From Shimia marina (GTDB lineage Bacteria > Pseudomonadota > Alphaproteobacteria > Rhodobacterales > Rhodobacteraceae): a DNA stretch of 64,000 bases. The stretch spans positions 1,800-65,799 of the forward strand of contig NZ_CYPW01000040.1 of NCBI RefSeq assembly GCF_001458175.1. Reading direction: 5' to 3'. The translations under genes were made by a program, and so were the position numbers. Of this stretch, positions 55,793 through 64,000 are shown in pieces. Within the stretch, counting starts at the first letter, position 1; each line of letters starts with the position of its first letter. The notes under the pieces are model-generated. The model ran no database searches, was not told the DNA's origin, and was given only the letters and a program-made list of their open reading frames with translations.

Positions 55793-56299
55793 ATGCGCGT
55801 ATTGGGAATTGACCCGGGATTGCGGAACATGGGCTGGGGCGTGATTGACGCCAATGGCAGCCGACTGACGCATGTCGGCAATGGCATTTGCCATTCGGTG
55901 GGACAGGATCTGGCGGCGCGACTGTTGTCGCTGCATGAGCAGCTGACCGATGTGGTGGCCCGGTTTCTGCCCGATCATGCTGCGATTGAACAGACATTTG
56001 TCAACAAAGATGGGGCGGGGACGCTGAAGCTGGGACAGGCACGCGGCGTGGCGCTGCTGGTGCCGGCGCAGGCGGGGCTGACCATTGGCGAATACGCGCC
56101 CAACAAGGTCAAGAAGACGATTGTTGGGGTTGGTCATGCGGAAAAGCATCAGGTGGAACATATGGTGAAGTTGCAGTTGCCCGGTGTGCAGATTGCTGGG
56201 CCGGATGCTGCAGATGCGCTGGCCATTGCCATGTGTCATGCGCATTATGCGCGCGCAGGGGCAGGCTATTCGGAAGCCTTGAAGAAAGCGACGGCATGA
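55793..56299 (+). CDS. ruvC: Holliday junction endonuclease RuvC
   Basis: A 168-residue RNase H-fold nuclease that resolves Holliday junctions. The four acidic catalytic residues are in [12 protein letters not shown] (Asp near 7), [10 protein letters not shown] (Glu near 67) and [16 protein letters not shown] (two Asp near 140). The ATG at 55793 gives the standard MRVLGIDPG start; the frame's upstream extension is not conserved in the family. Its stop overlaps the ruvA start (ATGA), and ruvB follows three bases after ruvA. Confidence 0.95.
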   Translation: MRVLGIDPGLRNMGWGVIDANGSRLTHVGNGICHSVGQDLAARLLSLHEQLTDVVARFLPDHAAIEQTFVNKDGAGTLKLGQARGVALLVPAQAGLTIGEYAPNKVKKTIVGVGHAEKHQVEHMVKLQLPGVQIAGPDAADALAIAMCHAHYARAGAGYSEALKKATA

Positions 56300-57030
56300 T
56301 TGGAAAGATTTCTGGGCGGCTTGAGTATAAGACGGCGGACCACGCACTGATTGATGTGCGCGGTGTCGGCTATATTGTCTATTGTTCGGAGCGCACGCTG
56401 GCGGGACTGCCTGCGGTCGGGGAGGCGGTGGCGCTTTATACGGATTTGCTGGTGCGTGAAGACCTCTTGCAGCTTTATGGCTTTGCCAGCCTGTTTGAAA
56501 AGGAATGGCATCGCCTGTTGATGAGCGTGCAGGGGATTGGCGCCAAGGCCAGTCTGGCCATTCTCAGTGCTTTGGGAGCCGAAGGCGTGAGCCGGGCAAT
56601 CACGCTGGGTGATGTGGCGGCGATTAAAGTTGCGAAAGGTGTTGGCCCCAAGACCGCGCAGCGGGTTGTGATTGAACTGAAGGACAAGGCACCGGAGGTG
56701 ATGGCGCTGGGCGGGAGCCTGAGTGCGGCTATGGCCGGAGCCAGTGATGTCGCGCCAGAGGTAGAGGACGCGGCGGCACCGGGGTCTGATGAGGTGATTG
56801 AGGAACCGGCACGTGCCCCGGTGATGTCCAGCGGCGCGTCTGCGGCGAGCGGGGCTGCGGCTGCGGCTTCGATGAGCGTGCAGGCGGATGCGCTTTCGGC
56901 ATTGGGCAATCTCGGATACGGACCTGCGGATGCGGCCACGGCGGTGGCGCAGGCGGCCAGCGACATGCCGGGGGCAGATACAGCGGCTCTGATCCGTGCA
57001 GCGCTGAAACTTCTGGCCCCGAAGGGATAA
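56296..57030 (+). CDS. ruvA: Holliday junction DNA-binding subunit RuvA
   Basis: A 244-residue protein. Domain I ([31 protein letters not shown]) and the double helix-hairpin-helix domain II ([19 protein letters not shown] and [20 protein letters not shown]) are normal. Domain III, which contacts RuvB ([23 protein letters not shown]), comes after an unusually long Ala/Ser/Pro-rich linker (about 145-200), which makes the protein some 40 residues longer than the E. coli type. RuvA tetramers hold the junction for the RuvB motor. Confidence 0.95.
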   Translation: MIGKISGRLEYKTADHALIDVRGVGYIVYCSERTLAGLPAVGEAVALYTDLLVREDLLQLYGFASLFEKEWHRLLMSVQGIGAKASLAILSALGAEGVSRAITLGDVAAIKVAKGVGPKTAQRVVIELKDKAPEVMALGGSLSAAMAGASDVAPEVEDAAAPGSDEVIEEPARAPVMSSGASAASGAAAAASMSVQADALSALGNLGYGPADAATAVAQAASDMPGADTAALIRAALKLLAPKG

Positions 57031-57033
57031 GAC

Positions 57034-58068
57034 ATGGACCAGCCTGATCCGACATTGCGCCCGGAGCCGCGTCCGGAGGATGCTGACCGCGCCTTGCGTC
57101 CGCAGGATCTCAGCGCCTTTATTGGCCAAGCGGAAGCGCGCGCCAATCTGCGCATTTTCATCGAGAGTGCCCGGCGTCGTGGCGAGGCTATGGATCATAC
57201 ACTGTTTCACGGGCCACCAGGCCTTGGCAAAACCACGCTGGCACAGATTATGGCGCGTGAATTGGGCGTGAACTTCCGCATGACCTCGGGGCCGGTTCTG
57301 GCCAAAGCGGGGGATTTGGCCGCGATCCTGACCAATCTTGAAGCGCGGGATGTGCTCTTTATTGATGAGATCCATAGGCTCAATCCGGCGGTCGAAGAGG
57401 TGCTCTATCCGGCGATGGAAGATTTTGAGCTGGATCTGGTGATCGGGGAAGGCCCCGCCGCGCGCACGGTGCGTATTGAATTGCAGCCTTTTACGCTGGT
57501 GGGGGCGACGACGCGACTGGGGCTGTTGACGACGCCTTTGCGGGATCGCTTTGGCATCCCGACACGCTTGCAGTTCTACACGGAAGACGAGCTCAATGAG
57601 ATCGTGACACGCAATGCGCAGAAATTGGGCGTGCCCGCGATGGACGGCGGCGCACGTGAGATCGCGCGGCGCTCGCGCGGCACACCAAGAATTGCTGGGC
57701 GGTTGTTGCGTCGGGTGGTGGACTTTGCCCTGGTCGAAGGCGATGGCGTGATCACCAAGGAACTGGCTGATGGCGCGCTGACCCGCTTGGGCGTGGATAA
57801 CCTTGGGCTGGATGGGGCGGACCGGCGCTATCTGATCTTCATTGCGGAGAACTATGCCGGTGGTCCGGTGGGGATCGACACAATCAGCGCCGCGTTGAGT
57901 GAAAGCCGCGATGCACTGGAAGAGGTGATTGAGCCATTTCTATTGCAACAAGGGTTGATCCAGCGCACGCCACGGGGGCGCATGTTGGCGCAGAAGGCTT
58001 GGAAGCACCTTGGATTGGCGGCCCCCAAACGCCCCGATCAAAGTGACTTGTTTACCCCTGAAAAGTGA
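57034..58068 (+). CDS. ruvB: Holliday junction branch-migration helicase RuvB
   Basis: A 344-residue AAA+ motor of normal length. Walker [16 protein letters not shown] near residue 60, Walker [13 protein letters not shown] near 110, sensor region [20 protein letters not shown] (arginine finger) and the C-terminal winged helix with [18 protein letters not shown] are clear. It drives branch migration on RuvA-bound junctions. It is the last gene of ruvCAB; no obvious terminator stem follows, but a CCTGTGCACAGG palindrome starts nine bases after the stop. Confidence 0.96.
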   Translation: MDQPDPTLRPEPRPEDADRALRPQDLSAFIGQAEARANLRIFIESARRRGEAMDHTLFHGPPGLGKTTLAQIMARELGVNFRMTSGPVLAKAGDLAAILTNLEARDVLFIDEIHRLNPAVEEVLYPAMEDFELDLVIGEGPAARTVRIELQPFTLVGATTRLGLLTTPLRDRFGIPTRLQFYTEDELNEIVTRNAQKLGVPAMDGGAREIARRSRGTPRIAGRLLRRVVDFALVEGDGVITKELADGALTRLGVDNLGLDGADRRYLIFIAENYAGGPVGIDTISAALSESRDALEEVIEPFLLQQGLIQRTPRGRMLAQKAWKHLGLAAPKRPDQSDLFTPEK

Positions 58069-58610
58069 CTTTTGGGCCTGTGCACAGGTGCAGAGACAGC
58101 TGTGCACGGCGTGTCTGTTTGTGACACACGTGGTCTCTCCGACTCATAAGGAAGCTGCGGGGCGCGTGCATGCGTTGATCGGGCGGCGAATGCTGCACCA
58201 ATCGCGCGAAAATATCCGTTGGTTGATATTTGAGACAAATTCCCTCGAAATAACACTTGGTAAAGACGCTGTTAATTTTCCCGTAATTCGGGTGCAGACT
58301 TTACGTGTTTATCTATTTTGTTGAGGATTTTTAAACCCGGCTCATCACGCATTTGTGTCGGAAAATGCAGGGTTTTTCGCGACTGTGCTCGAAGCATGGA
58401 GGGCTTTTCCACAAGCTGCAATAGGCCCGTTTTTTATGGGTTTTTTGGCAAATTTCCTTCGAGCTTTTGTCGTTAACAAGCTGGCAAGGTCCGCGCAACC
58501 GCTCGTTAAGAGTCTGGGTGTTCATTGGGTCTCGGGATTTGGGCGGATGACTATAAGGCTGAAAAAGCTTTTCGCTCTTCAACTGAAACGTCAATGTAGT
58601 GGGTACTGAA
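58069..58610. other. Long leader region between ruvB and the surface lipoprotein gene
   Basis: This 542-base gap has no supportable gene; frames on both strands lack domains and ribosome sites. It becomes AT-richer to the right (about 58200-58610), as expected for the lipoprotein promoter. It contains the perfect palindrome CCTGTGCACAGG (58077-58088), a second CTGTGCAC (58100-58107), a GTGTC/GACAC hairpin (58111-58127), and AAAAGCTTTT (58563-58572) close to the lipoprotein start. I do not see a clear Fur, Irr or RirA box. Confidence 0.5.
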
Positions 58611-59528
58611 ATGCTGAAATTCTCTCTCAAAACAGCACTTTTGTTGGGCGCCGTTGCTTCTGTGGCAAGCTGTGGCAAGACAATTGAAGACTTTATCGAA
58701 GATGAAGTGGGCCGCCGCGCCAATGATCTGGCGGGTGAACGTCTGTTGCAGGTGCACGGCGAAACCACTTTGAATGGCCGCACACGCAGTGGTGATATGT
58801 CCACGGATGGGAGCGGCACCGTGACCAGCGGTCGTCTTGATGGCGAGCGCAATGGCAGCATGCGGGTCAATGCAACCTTGGGTGATATGGACGAGCTGAG
58901 CTTCTCCAATGGCACCACAACCACCCAGTTCAGCAAAGCAGCTGGCGACAATATTGATGATGGAGCGGATCAACTGGTGGTGCGTGCCACTTCTAGCGAC
59001 GGCCGTCGTCGGGCTTGGTTGGGCAATGCTATCGCCTTGGACTTTGATCACCAGACCTTCGGTGTTTGGGCAGATGGCGTAGGTACCACCAACGGCAGCG
59101 TGAATGTGGGCAGCTTTGGGCGGCGCACCGAGACTGCTGACATGCCGATTAGCGGCACGGCGACTTATCTTGGTACATCTGCAGGTGTGTCTGTCACTTC
59201 GGATGGGCGGGCGTTGCAGACACAGTCGCAGATCGCCGTAACCACATCGGATTTCTCCAATGTGAACATCGCGAGTACCAATACTTATGTCAGCAACATG
59301 TCGGGTGGCAGTGCTTGGCGCGGTCAGCATCTTGATTTTGTGGGGACTGGTACGATCTCTGGTAACCGCTTTGAAGCCAACATCAATGGTGTTATCCCCT
59401 TCAGTGCAACCAGCACGGGTGATGTGGATGGCTATTTCTACGGTGATAATGCCGAGGAAGTTGGCGGCACATTTGAGATGAATGGTGCTGTTGGTAACTA
59501 TACCGGAGCCTTTGGTGCAGACCAATAA
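58611..59528 (+). CDS. TbpB-like surface lipoprotein, likely Slam cargo
   Basis: A 305-residue lipoprotein. The signal peptide ends in a VASC lipobox (Cys at residue 21). The middle is rich in Gly, Ser, Thr and Asn. The C-terminal part (about 180-305) has the strand-and-turn pattern of the TbpB-type eight-stranded beta-barrel, with FVGTGTISGNRFEANINGVIPFSATSTGDVDGYFYGDNAEEVGGTFEMNG; the run GYFYGDNAEEVGGTF is the signature turn of transferrin-binding-protein-like solute-binding lipoproteins. The next gene encodes a Slam barrel, so surface display by type XI secretion is expected. The ligand (iron carrier, heme or other) is unknown. Confidence 0.8.
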   Translation: MLKFSLKTALLLGAVASVASCGKTIEDFIEDEVGRRANDLAGERLLQVHGETTLNGRTRSGDMSTDGSGTVTSGRLDGERNGSMRVNATLGDMDELSFSNGTTTTQFSKAAGDNIDDGADQLVVRATSSDGRRRAWLGNAIALDFDHQTFGVWADGVGTTNGSVNVGSFGRRTETADMPISGTATYLGTSAGVSVTSDGRALQTQSQIAVTTSDFSNVNIASTNTYVSNMSGGSAWRGQHLDFVGTGTISGNRFEANINGVIPFSATSTGDVDGYFYGDNAEEVGGTFEMNGAVGNYTGAFGADQ

Positions 59529-59545
59529 ACGGGTTCCATAAACAC

Positions 59546-59587
59546 AGATGCCGTCCGACTTGGCCGTGGGGGCTTGGGGCGGCATCT
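59546..59587 (+). other. Hairpin between the lipoprotein and Slam genes
   Basis: AGATGCCG (59546-59553) is the exact reverse complement of CGGCATCT (59580-59587) across a 26-base G-rich loop. It has no T-run, so it is more likely an mRNA processing or attenuation element that makes less Slam than cargo. Confidence 0.45.
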
Positions 59588-59613
59588 GAGCCAGTAATAA
59601 TAGGAATGCTAGT

Positions 59614-60885
59614 ATGGCCCGGGGTTTCTTCAACAAGGTGCGCAGCACGACGACGGCTTTGTCTATTTCACTGATGACCGTAGCCATTGCGCCATTTGCT
59701 CAGGCTTCAAATACTGCGACGCCACAAGTGATGGAGATTGAAGAGGCCTTTGATTACGCGATGTTTGCGGTTCATGAAGGCAAAGCGGCAGCAGCCATTC
59801 CTGTCTTTGAAGCCATTCTGGCGGAAGATCCTACTTTGGTGCGTGTGCGTCTGGAATTGGCGCGGGCTTTGTTTATGGCCGAGCAATGGGCGCGGTCGCG
59901 CGAAGAGTTTTTTCGTGTGTTGTCTGGGGATCTGCCAGAACCGGTGCGCCAGAAAGTTCTGGCCTTCATCCGTCAGATTGATGCCAGACGTGGGTTTGAC
60001 TGGGATCTGTCGCTAGGATTCACCACCGCAGGCAACAGTTTGGACTACAAAAGCGAGCGGGTCCATTTTGACAACCCTACCGCTCCACATTTTGATTTTG
60101 ATCGGCCCGTAGAGCGCGTGCCTGCTGTACGGTTGAACGGCACCATGAGTCTGCGTCGGCAAATTGACGGATTAAGCTCAGACGCAGTGGGCGTGATGGG
60201 GTTTACAAGCCTCTCTCTCAATGCGTTGGAGGCCAAAGGCAGCCAATATGATGACTACACTTTGCGCGCCCGGTTCGGTCTGCGCTTGTTGACACAAAGG
60301 ACAACTGTGTCCCTCGCGCCTGTGTACTCAATACGCTTTCTTCAAGGTGATCGTTATGAAGACCGTGCGGGCCTGGAGTTGGCCTTTGAACGTCGCAGCT
60401 TGGTAGGGGGATCCGCCTATGGGCGCGTGAGCTATGTTGCTGTAGACAACGCGCGGGATGATGGGCGCGATGGTACAGATTTTGAGACCACACTTGGGTT
60501 CCGGCGCTCTGTGGGAGGGCGTGCGATTGTTGGCGGTGAGATCAGTTATCAGGATCGCCGGACCGATGACTTCATCCCCTTGGTCAAAGGGAGCAAGTAT
60601 TACACGATTAGCCTGTATTCCTCTGTGGATGTGGGCGGCGGCTGGACGCTTCAGCCGCGTGTCTTCCGGCGCTTTCAAGACGCTCAAGAGACGTTCCCGA
60701 ACCTTATCAACAACCCGGATGCATACACCACAGGGGCCAGTCTCAAGGTGGAGCGTTCCGACATTTTCCTGCCCGGAGGCTACACACCCTTTCTGCAGGT
60801 GGAGTATGAGCGCCAACGCAGCGGGATGGACGCGTTTAGCTACGACTCCCATTCGGTCCAGATCGGGATTGAGCGGCGGTTTTGA
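59614..60885 (+). CDS. Slam-family outer-membrane translocator (type XI secretion, DUF560)
   Basis: A 423-residue outer-membrane protein. A signal peptide (about 1-32) is followed by a short TPR-like periplasmic domain (about 45-125; YAMFAVHEGKAAAAIPVFEAILAEDPTLVRVRLELARALFMAEQW) and a beta-barrel (about 140-423) with alternating strands and a terminal aromatic (IGIERRF). This two-part layout is that of Slam proteins, which move lipoproteins with TbpB-like barrels to the cell surface. It lies 85 bases after such a lipoprotein on the same strand. The ATG at 59614 follows TAGGA. Its last 50 bases overlap the converging transporter gene. Confidence 0.84.
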   Translation: MARGFFNKVRSTTTALSISLMTVAIAPFAQASNTATPQVMEIEEAFDYAMFAVHEGKAAAAIPVFEAILAEDPTLVRVRLELARALFMAEQWARSREEFFRVLSGDLPEPVRQKVLAFIRQIDARRGFDWDLSLGFTTAGNSLDYKSERVHFDNPTAPHFDFDRPVERVPAVRLNGTMSLRRQIDGLSSDAVGVMGFTSLSLNALEAKGSQYDDYTLRARFGLRLLTQRTTVSLAPVYSIRFLQGDRYEDRAGLELAFERRSLVGGSAYGRVSYVAVDNARDDGRDGTDFETTLGFRRSVGGRAIVGGEISYQDRRTDDFIPLVKGSKYYTISLYSSVDVGGGWTLQPRVFRRFQDAQETFPNLINNPDAYTTGASLKVERSDIFLPGGYTPFLQVEYERQRSGMDAFSYDSHSVQIGIERRF

Positions 60886-61711
60886 GGCGAGCCGCTATGG
60901 CGGAGGCGATGCCTGCGCCTATAATAAGAAGAAGGCCGAGCCATGTAAGGCTATCGGGGAGCTGGGCAAAGACCAACCAGCCGAGGGCCACGGCACTGAC
61001 CAGTTGCAGATAGACGAAGGGCGCGAGCACGGCGGCTTCGGCGCGGGCGTAGGCAAAGAGCAAAAGCAAATTGCCGCCCATGGAGAATGCGGCACTTGCG
61101 AAGGTGAGACCTGCCATCTCCAACGTCATTGGCGGAATGTGTGACAGGCTGAAAGGGGTCAACAGTAGGGCGCTGATCAGCAGTTGTGTGAAGATCATAC
61201 TTCCGGGGCGGCCTGCGTCCGCAAGCCAGCGTGATGCGGTCAGGAAGCACCCATAAAACAGCCCGGCGAGAGCGGCCCAGAGCAGTCCCGGCGACATGTC
61301 TACACCGGGGCGAACAACGAGCAGCACGCCGACAAAGCCGACACCCATCAGCAAGGAACGTAAGAGGGTGACACGTTCTCCGAGCAGGAGTGCAGAGAGG
61401 ACGTAGGAGACGATTGGACCTACAAAAAACGCGGCAAAGACGTCAGCCAGAGGTGCGGTTTGCAGCGCGGTCTGGATGCTGCTGATGCCGCCGGTCAGGA
61501 TGAGGGCGCGCAGCCAGATGCGCCAATTGGTCAGAAGACGGAGCGTGTCAGCGCGCATGAGAGGCAGGGCGAGAAGACCGCCCAGAGCGAAGCGAGACCA
61601 GGCCACAAAAAGCGGGCTGGCGCCATGGGTCTGAGTCAGCAGCTTACCTGCCGTATCGCCCGCGGGGATCATCGACATGGCGACGAACATCAACACAAAA
61701 ATCTTCCACAT
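60836..61711 (-). CDS. DMT-superfamily (EamA) transporter
   Basis: A 291-residue inner-membrane protein with ten predicted helices and two EamA repeats (about 1-130 and 140-275). Typical pieces are ASPLFVAWSRFALGGLLALPLM, ADVFAAFFVGPIVSYVLSALLLGERVTL and, in the second half, VLAPFVYLQLVSAVALGWLVF. The family exports amino acids and other metabolites; the substrate is unknown. The ATG at 61711 gives the usual N-terminus; the ribosome site is weak. Its 3' end overlaps the Slam gene by 50 bases in convergent orientation. Confidence 0.84.
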   Translation of the reverse strand: MWKIFVLMFVAMSMIPAGDTAGKLLTQTHGASPLFVAWSRFALGGLLALPLMRADTLRLLTNWRIWLRALILTGGISSIQTALQTAPLADVFAAFFVGPIVSYVLSALLLGERVTLLRSLLMGVGFVGVLLVVRPGVDMSPGLLWAALAGLFYGCFLTASRWLADAGRPGSMIFTQLLISALLLTPFSLSHIPPMTLEMAGLTFASAAFSMGGNLLLLFAYARAEAAVLAPFVYLQLVSAVALGWLVFAQLPDSLTWLGLLLIIGAGIASAIAARLKTAAQSRSGPNGSRS

Positions 61712-61831
61712 AAGATGCAGGTAACATGTTGGCGCTATGACAGAAAGAGATAGTCTCCAGATGCGTTTTATGATCAGGCGGGGCAATCGAAGCGCTTGAA
61801 AGCTGCGTCGGCATGAGGGTAACGTTTTGCC

Positions 61832-63331
61832 ATGAAAAAGGTATTTTCGCGTCGTGCATTTTTGACAATGGGAGCTGCCACTTTTAGCAGTACGCTTTGG
61901 GCGGAGGCGCCTGCGCGGTCGTTGCGCCCGGTTCTGCGGCCTGCGGGGGGGCACCAGAGTGCGCGGCCACAGGCTCCGGCTTTGGAAGAGCTGATCCGGG
62001 AAAGCGGGCTGAGTGGCAAGGTGAGCGTCGCTGTGGCTCGTCAGGGGAGTGCGTCAGTGCTTGAGGGGCATCAGGCCGCATCCGGGCAGCCCCCCGCAAG
62101 TGTGACCAAGGTGCTTACGGCGCTTTATGCGCTGCACTATCTGGGCCCTTCACACCGGTTCATCACGAGCCTTGTTGCGGTTGGTGACGTGAGCAATGGG
62201 GTGTTGCGGGGCGATCTTGTGCTGCGCGGCGGGGGGGATCCCACGCTGGACACCAATGGTCTTGCTGATCTTGCGCGCACATTGAAGGCTGCGGGCATCC
62301 GTGAGGTGAAAGGGCAGTTTCTTGTCTGGGGCGGCGCGATGCCATCTGTGCGGCGGATTGATAAAAAGCAGCCTGATCATGCGGGGTATAATCCGGCGGT
62401 GTCCGGTATGGCACTGAACTACAACCGGGTGCATTTTGAATGGAAACGCGCTGGCAGTGGCTATGCGGTCAGCATGGATGCGCGCAGTGATCGGTATCGT
62501 CCTGATGTCACCATGGCGCAGATGAAAATCGCAAATCGCCAGCTGCCAGTTTACACCTATAAGTCACAGGGTGGGCGTGACCAGTGGACGGTGGCCAGCG
62601 GCGCCTTGGGCAAGGGGGGCGCGCGGTGGCTGCCTGTGCGGGAGCCTGAAATCTACGCTGGTGAGGTTTTCAGAACTCTGGCGCGGGCACATGGCATCGT
62701 GATGAAGGCGCCGAAAAAGGCCAATGGTGCGCCGCGTGGTGTGGTCGTGGCGCGGCATCAAAGTGCTGATCTGCGGACCATATTGAAAGGCATGCTGAAG
62801 TATTCCACCAATTTGACCGCCGAAATGGTTGGCATGGCGGCCACGCAGGCGCGTGGCACGCCGTTTACAACCCTCAAAACCTCGGCGGGGGCGATGAACC
62901 GCTGGGCCCGGGATCATCTGGGTATGCAGGATGCGGCTTTGGTGGACCATTCGGGATTAGGAGAGGCTTCTCGGTTACGTGCGGATGAGATGGCATTGAT
63001 GTTGGCGCGGGCTGGGCAGCAGGCGGTGTTGCGCCCGATTTTGAAGGTCATTCCTTTGCGTGATGCCAATGGCCGGGTAAACAAGAACCATCCCATCAAA
63101 GTGAAGGCCAAAACAGGCACGCTGCATTTTGTGAGCGCGCTGGCTGGCTATGCGACAGCTGCGGACGGAGGCGAATTGGCGTTTGCGATCTTTGAGGCAG
63201 ATGTCAGTGCGCGCAACAGGCTGATTGGTGCCGATCGGGAGAGGCCGAAAGGTGCACGCAGTTGGAATGGGCGTGCGAAGAAGCTTCAACAGAAGCTGAT
63301 TGAGCGCTGGAGCACGGTTTACGGAGCTTAG
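61832..63331 (+). CDS. dacB: D-alanyl-D-alanine carboxypeptidase/endopeptidase (PBP4, S13 family)
   Basis: A 499-residue periplasmic enzyme that trims peptidoglycan stem peptides and cross-links. The N-terminus has a twin-arginine type signal (SRRAFLTMGAATFSS). The three active-site motifs are in order: SxxK as PASVTKVL (Ser90, Lys93), SxN as KYSTNLTAEMVG near residue 330, and KTG as VKAKTGTLHFVSALAGYA near 430. The family's large insert between SxxK and SxN is present. The ATG at 61832 is divergent from the DMT gene; a 237-base gap to the PAS gene follows. Confidence 0.92.
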   Translation: MKKVFSRRAFLTMGAATFSSTLWAEAPARSLRPVLRPAGGHQSARPQAPALEELIRESGLSGKVSVAVARQGSASVLEGHQAASGQPPASVTKVLTALYALHYLGPSHRFITSLVAVGDVSNGVLRGDLVLRGGGDPTLDTNGLADLARTLKAAGIREVKGQFLVWGGAMPSVRRIDKKQPDHAGYNPAVSGMALNYNRVHFEWKRAGSGYAVSMDARSDRYRPDVTMAQMKIANRQLPVYTYKSQGGRDQWTVASGALGKGGARWLPVREPEIYAGEVFRTLARAHGIVMKAPKKANGAPRGVVVARHQSADLRTILKGMLKYSTNLTAEMVGMAATQARGTPFTTLKTSAGAMNRWARDHLGMQDAALVDHSGLGEASRLRADEMALMLARAGQQAVLRPILKVIPLRDANGRVNKNHPIKVKAKTGTLHFVSALAGYATAADGGELAFAIFEADVSARNRLIGADRERPKGARSWNGRAKKLQQKLIERWSTVYGA

Positions 63332-63529
63332 TCAAAAAAATTCAACTCAGCCTTGTAAAATTGGTGTTTTAAGGGGCTGGTGCGACATTTTGGCTTGAAT
63401 TTCTGGACAAAGATACGAACTGATGGCTGCCGGTATCGCGACGGTGCCAAATGTTGGGGCACGCGGCGAGCGGCGTTCTGGCAAGGGTTCGGTAACCAGT
63501 TTTCGTTAGGACATGGAAAATTGCTCACA

Positions 63530-63546
63530 CCTCCAAAAGTTGGAGG
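63530..63546 (+). promoter_or_regulatory. Tight hairpin holding a GGAGG in front of the PAS gene
   Basis: CCTCCAA (63530-63536) pairs perfectly with TTGGAGG (63540-63546) around AAG. The GGAGG is a textbook ribosome site but lies over 20 bases from the ATG used for the PAS protein, so its role is unclear. Confidence 0.5.
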
Positions 63547-63568
63547 GCAAGGTGCGAAACGGCGCGGC

Positions 63569-64000
63569 ATGGAATTCGACTTCCCAAATCCTCATGATCT
63601 TCTGGATGCCATTTCGGTGGGTATCTTCTTGCTGCAGGTCTGTGACGACGGGATGCCGCGGTATATTGCCATCAATGACATCGGGGCAGCCCGCATTCGA
63701 AAGACCAAAGACGAGGTGCTTGGCAAAACAGCCCTGGAAATCTTTGGTGGCTCAATGGGGGAACGTGCCTTGGCGCAGCATTTGCGTGTTGTTGCCGCTG
63801 CGGAGACCACGACCTATAACACGGTGCTTCCGTTTCCTAAGCGGGTGATGGATATGCGCACCACGCTGACGCCGATCTTTGATGCAAGCGGCAAGCTCAC
63901 GCATCTGCTGGGAACGGCATTGGATGTCACATCAGAGCGCGAGAGAGATACGGCGCTGGAGCTCACGAGACTTGCCAAGGAAAAGGCGGAGCAGGCGGGG
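63569..64000 (+). CDS. PAS-domain signalling protein, N-terminal fragment (cut by window edge)
   Basis: The first 144 codons of a longer gene. One PAS/PAC domain is visible: LLDAISVGIFLLQVCDDGMPRYIAINDIGAARI, then VLGKTALEIFGG and, in the PAC part, TTLTPIFDASGKLTHLLGTALDVTSERE. A coiled segment (LELTRLAKEKAEQAG) begins at the edge and usually leads to a histidine kinase or GGDEF domain, which cannot be seen. The start is uncertain: ATG at 63569 has no good ribosome site, and an in-frame TTG at 63521 with AGGA upstream is an alternative. Confidence 0.75.
   Translation, partial: MEFDFPNPHDLLDAISVGIFLLQVCDDGMPRYIAINDIGAARIRKTKDEVLGKTALEIFGGSMGERALAQHLRVVAAAETTTYNTVLPFPKRVMDMRTTLTPIFDASGKLTHLLGTALDVTSERERDTALELTRLAKEKAEQAG

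Noticed and set aside
58331-58951. Open frames on both strands in the gap before the surface lipoprotein gene
   Set aside because: Low-complexity translations with Ser/Pro/Arg bias, no start signals, and one overlaps the well-supported lipoprotein in antisense.

Overview
The window is a chromosomal segment of an alphaproteobacterium, most likely a marine member of the Roseobacter group (Rhodobacteraceae). The reasons are the Na+-NQR locus with ApbE and NqrM, the gap-zwf-edd-eda Entner-Doudoroff cluster under a LacI-type regulator, TTTGCAAA boxes in front of prpE, a NosP/NahK pair, a DUF1127 gene and the gene-neighbourhood style (short gaps, ATGA overlaps). The genus cannot be fixed from this stretch. 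No rRNA, tRNA, CRISPR array, insertion sequence or prophage was recognised, so the region reads as core genome with a few accessory modules.

Layout. 1-2.9 kb: the 5' end of an acetyl-CoA synthetase, a CBS-domain protein, a small membrane protein, and a divergent SnoaL-like/HxlR pair. 3-10.4 kb: the whole Na+-translocating NADH:quinone reductase locus, with nqrABCDEF on the plus strand and the maturation genes apbE and nqrM divergent. 10.5-14.4 kb: a KefF/KefC-type potassium efflux pair and a MATE exporter. 14.5-20.6 kb: eda, edd, zwf and gap (one minus-strand operon) with a divergent LacI regulator and a strong operator palindrome between them. 20.6-26.1 kb: a CbiX-like chelatase, a DUF4202 protein, and a NahK-like hybrid kinase, NosP-like FIST sensor and NarL-type response regulator. 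26.3-31.8 kb: a YbaY/META envelope protein, small proteins, an alpha/beta hydrolase, a YcaQ-like DNA glycosylase, a LysR regulator and a methyltransferase.

31.9-39.4 kb: glyA, nadK, prpE, a YceI protein and the malic enzyme-PTA fusion. 39.8-44.3 kb: a five-gene nucleoside salvage operon (cdd, deoA, deoB, add, upp). 44.4-49.8 kb: a SPOR protein, a protein resembling an inactivated M48 peptidase, a transaldolase whose promoter carries a near copy of the gap operator, an RTX protein and an HTH regulator. 49.9-58.1 kb: priA, an MFS transporter, prmA, a small membrane protein, a DUF1127 protein and ruvC-ruvA-ruvB. 58.6-60.9 kb: a TbpB-like lipoprotein followed by a Slam-family outer-membrane barrel, i.e. 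a two-gene type XI secretion module. 61-64 kb: a DMT transporter, PBP4 (dacB) and the start of a PAS-domain protein.

The best candidates for under-described biology are the Slam/lipoprotein pair, the shared operator linking the Entner-Doudoroff operon and transaldolase, the duplicated TTTGC box array upstream of prpE, and the anti-Shine-Dalgarno loop in the DUF1127 3' region. Functions are assigned from recognisable motifs and family length by eye; no database search was run.
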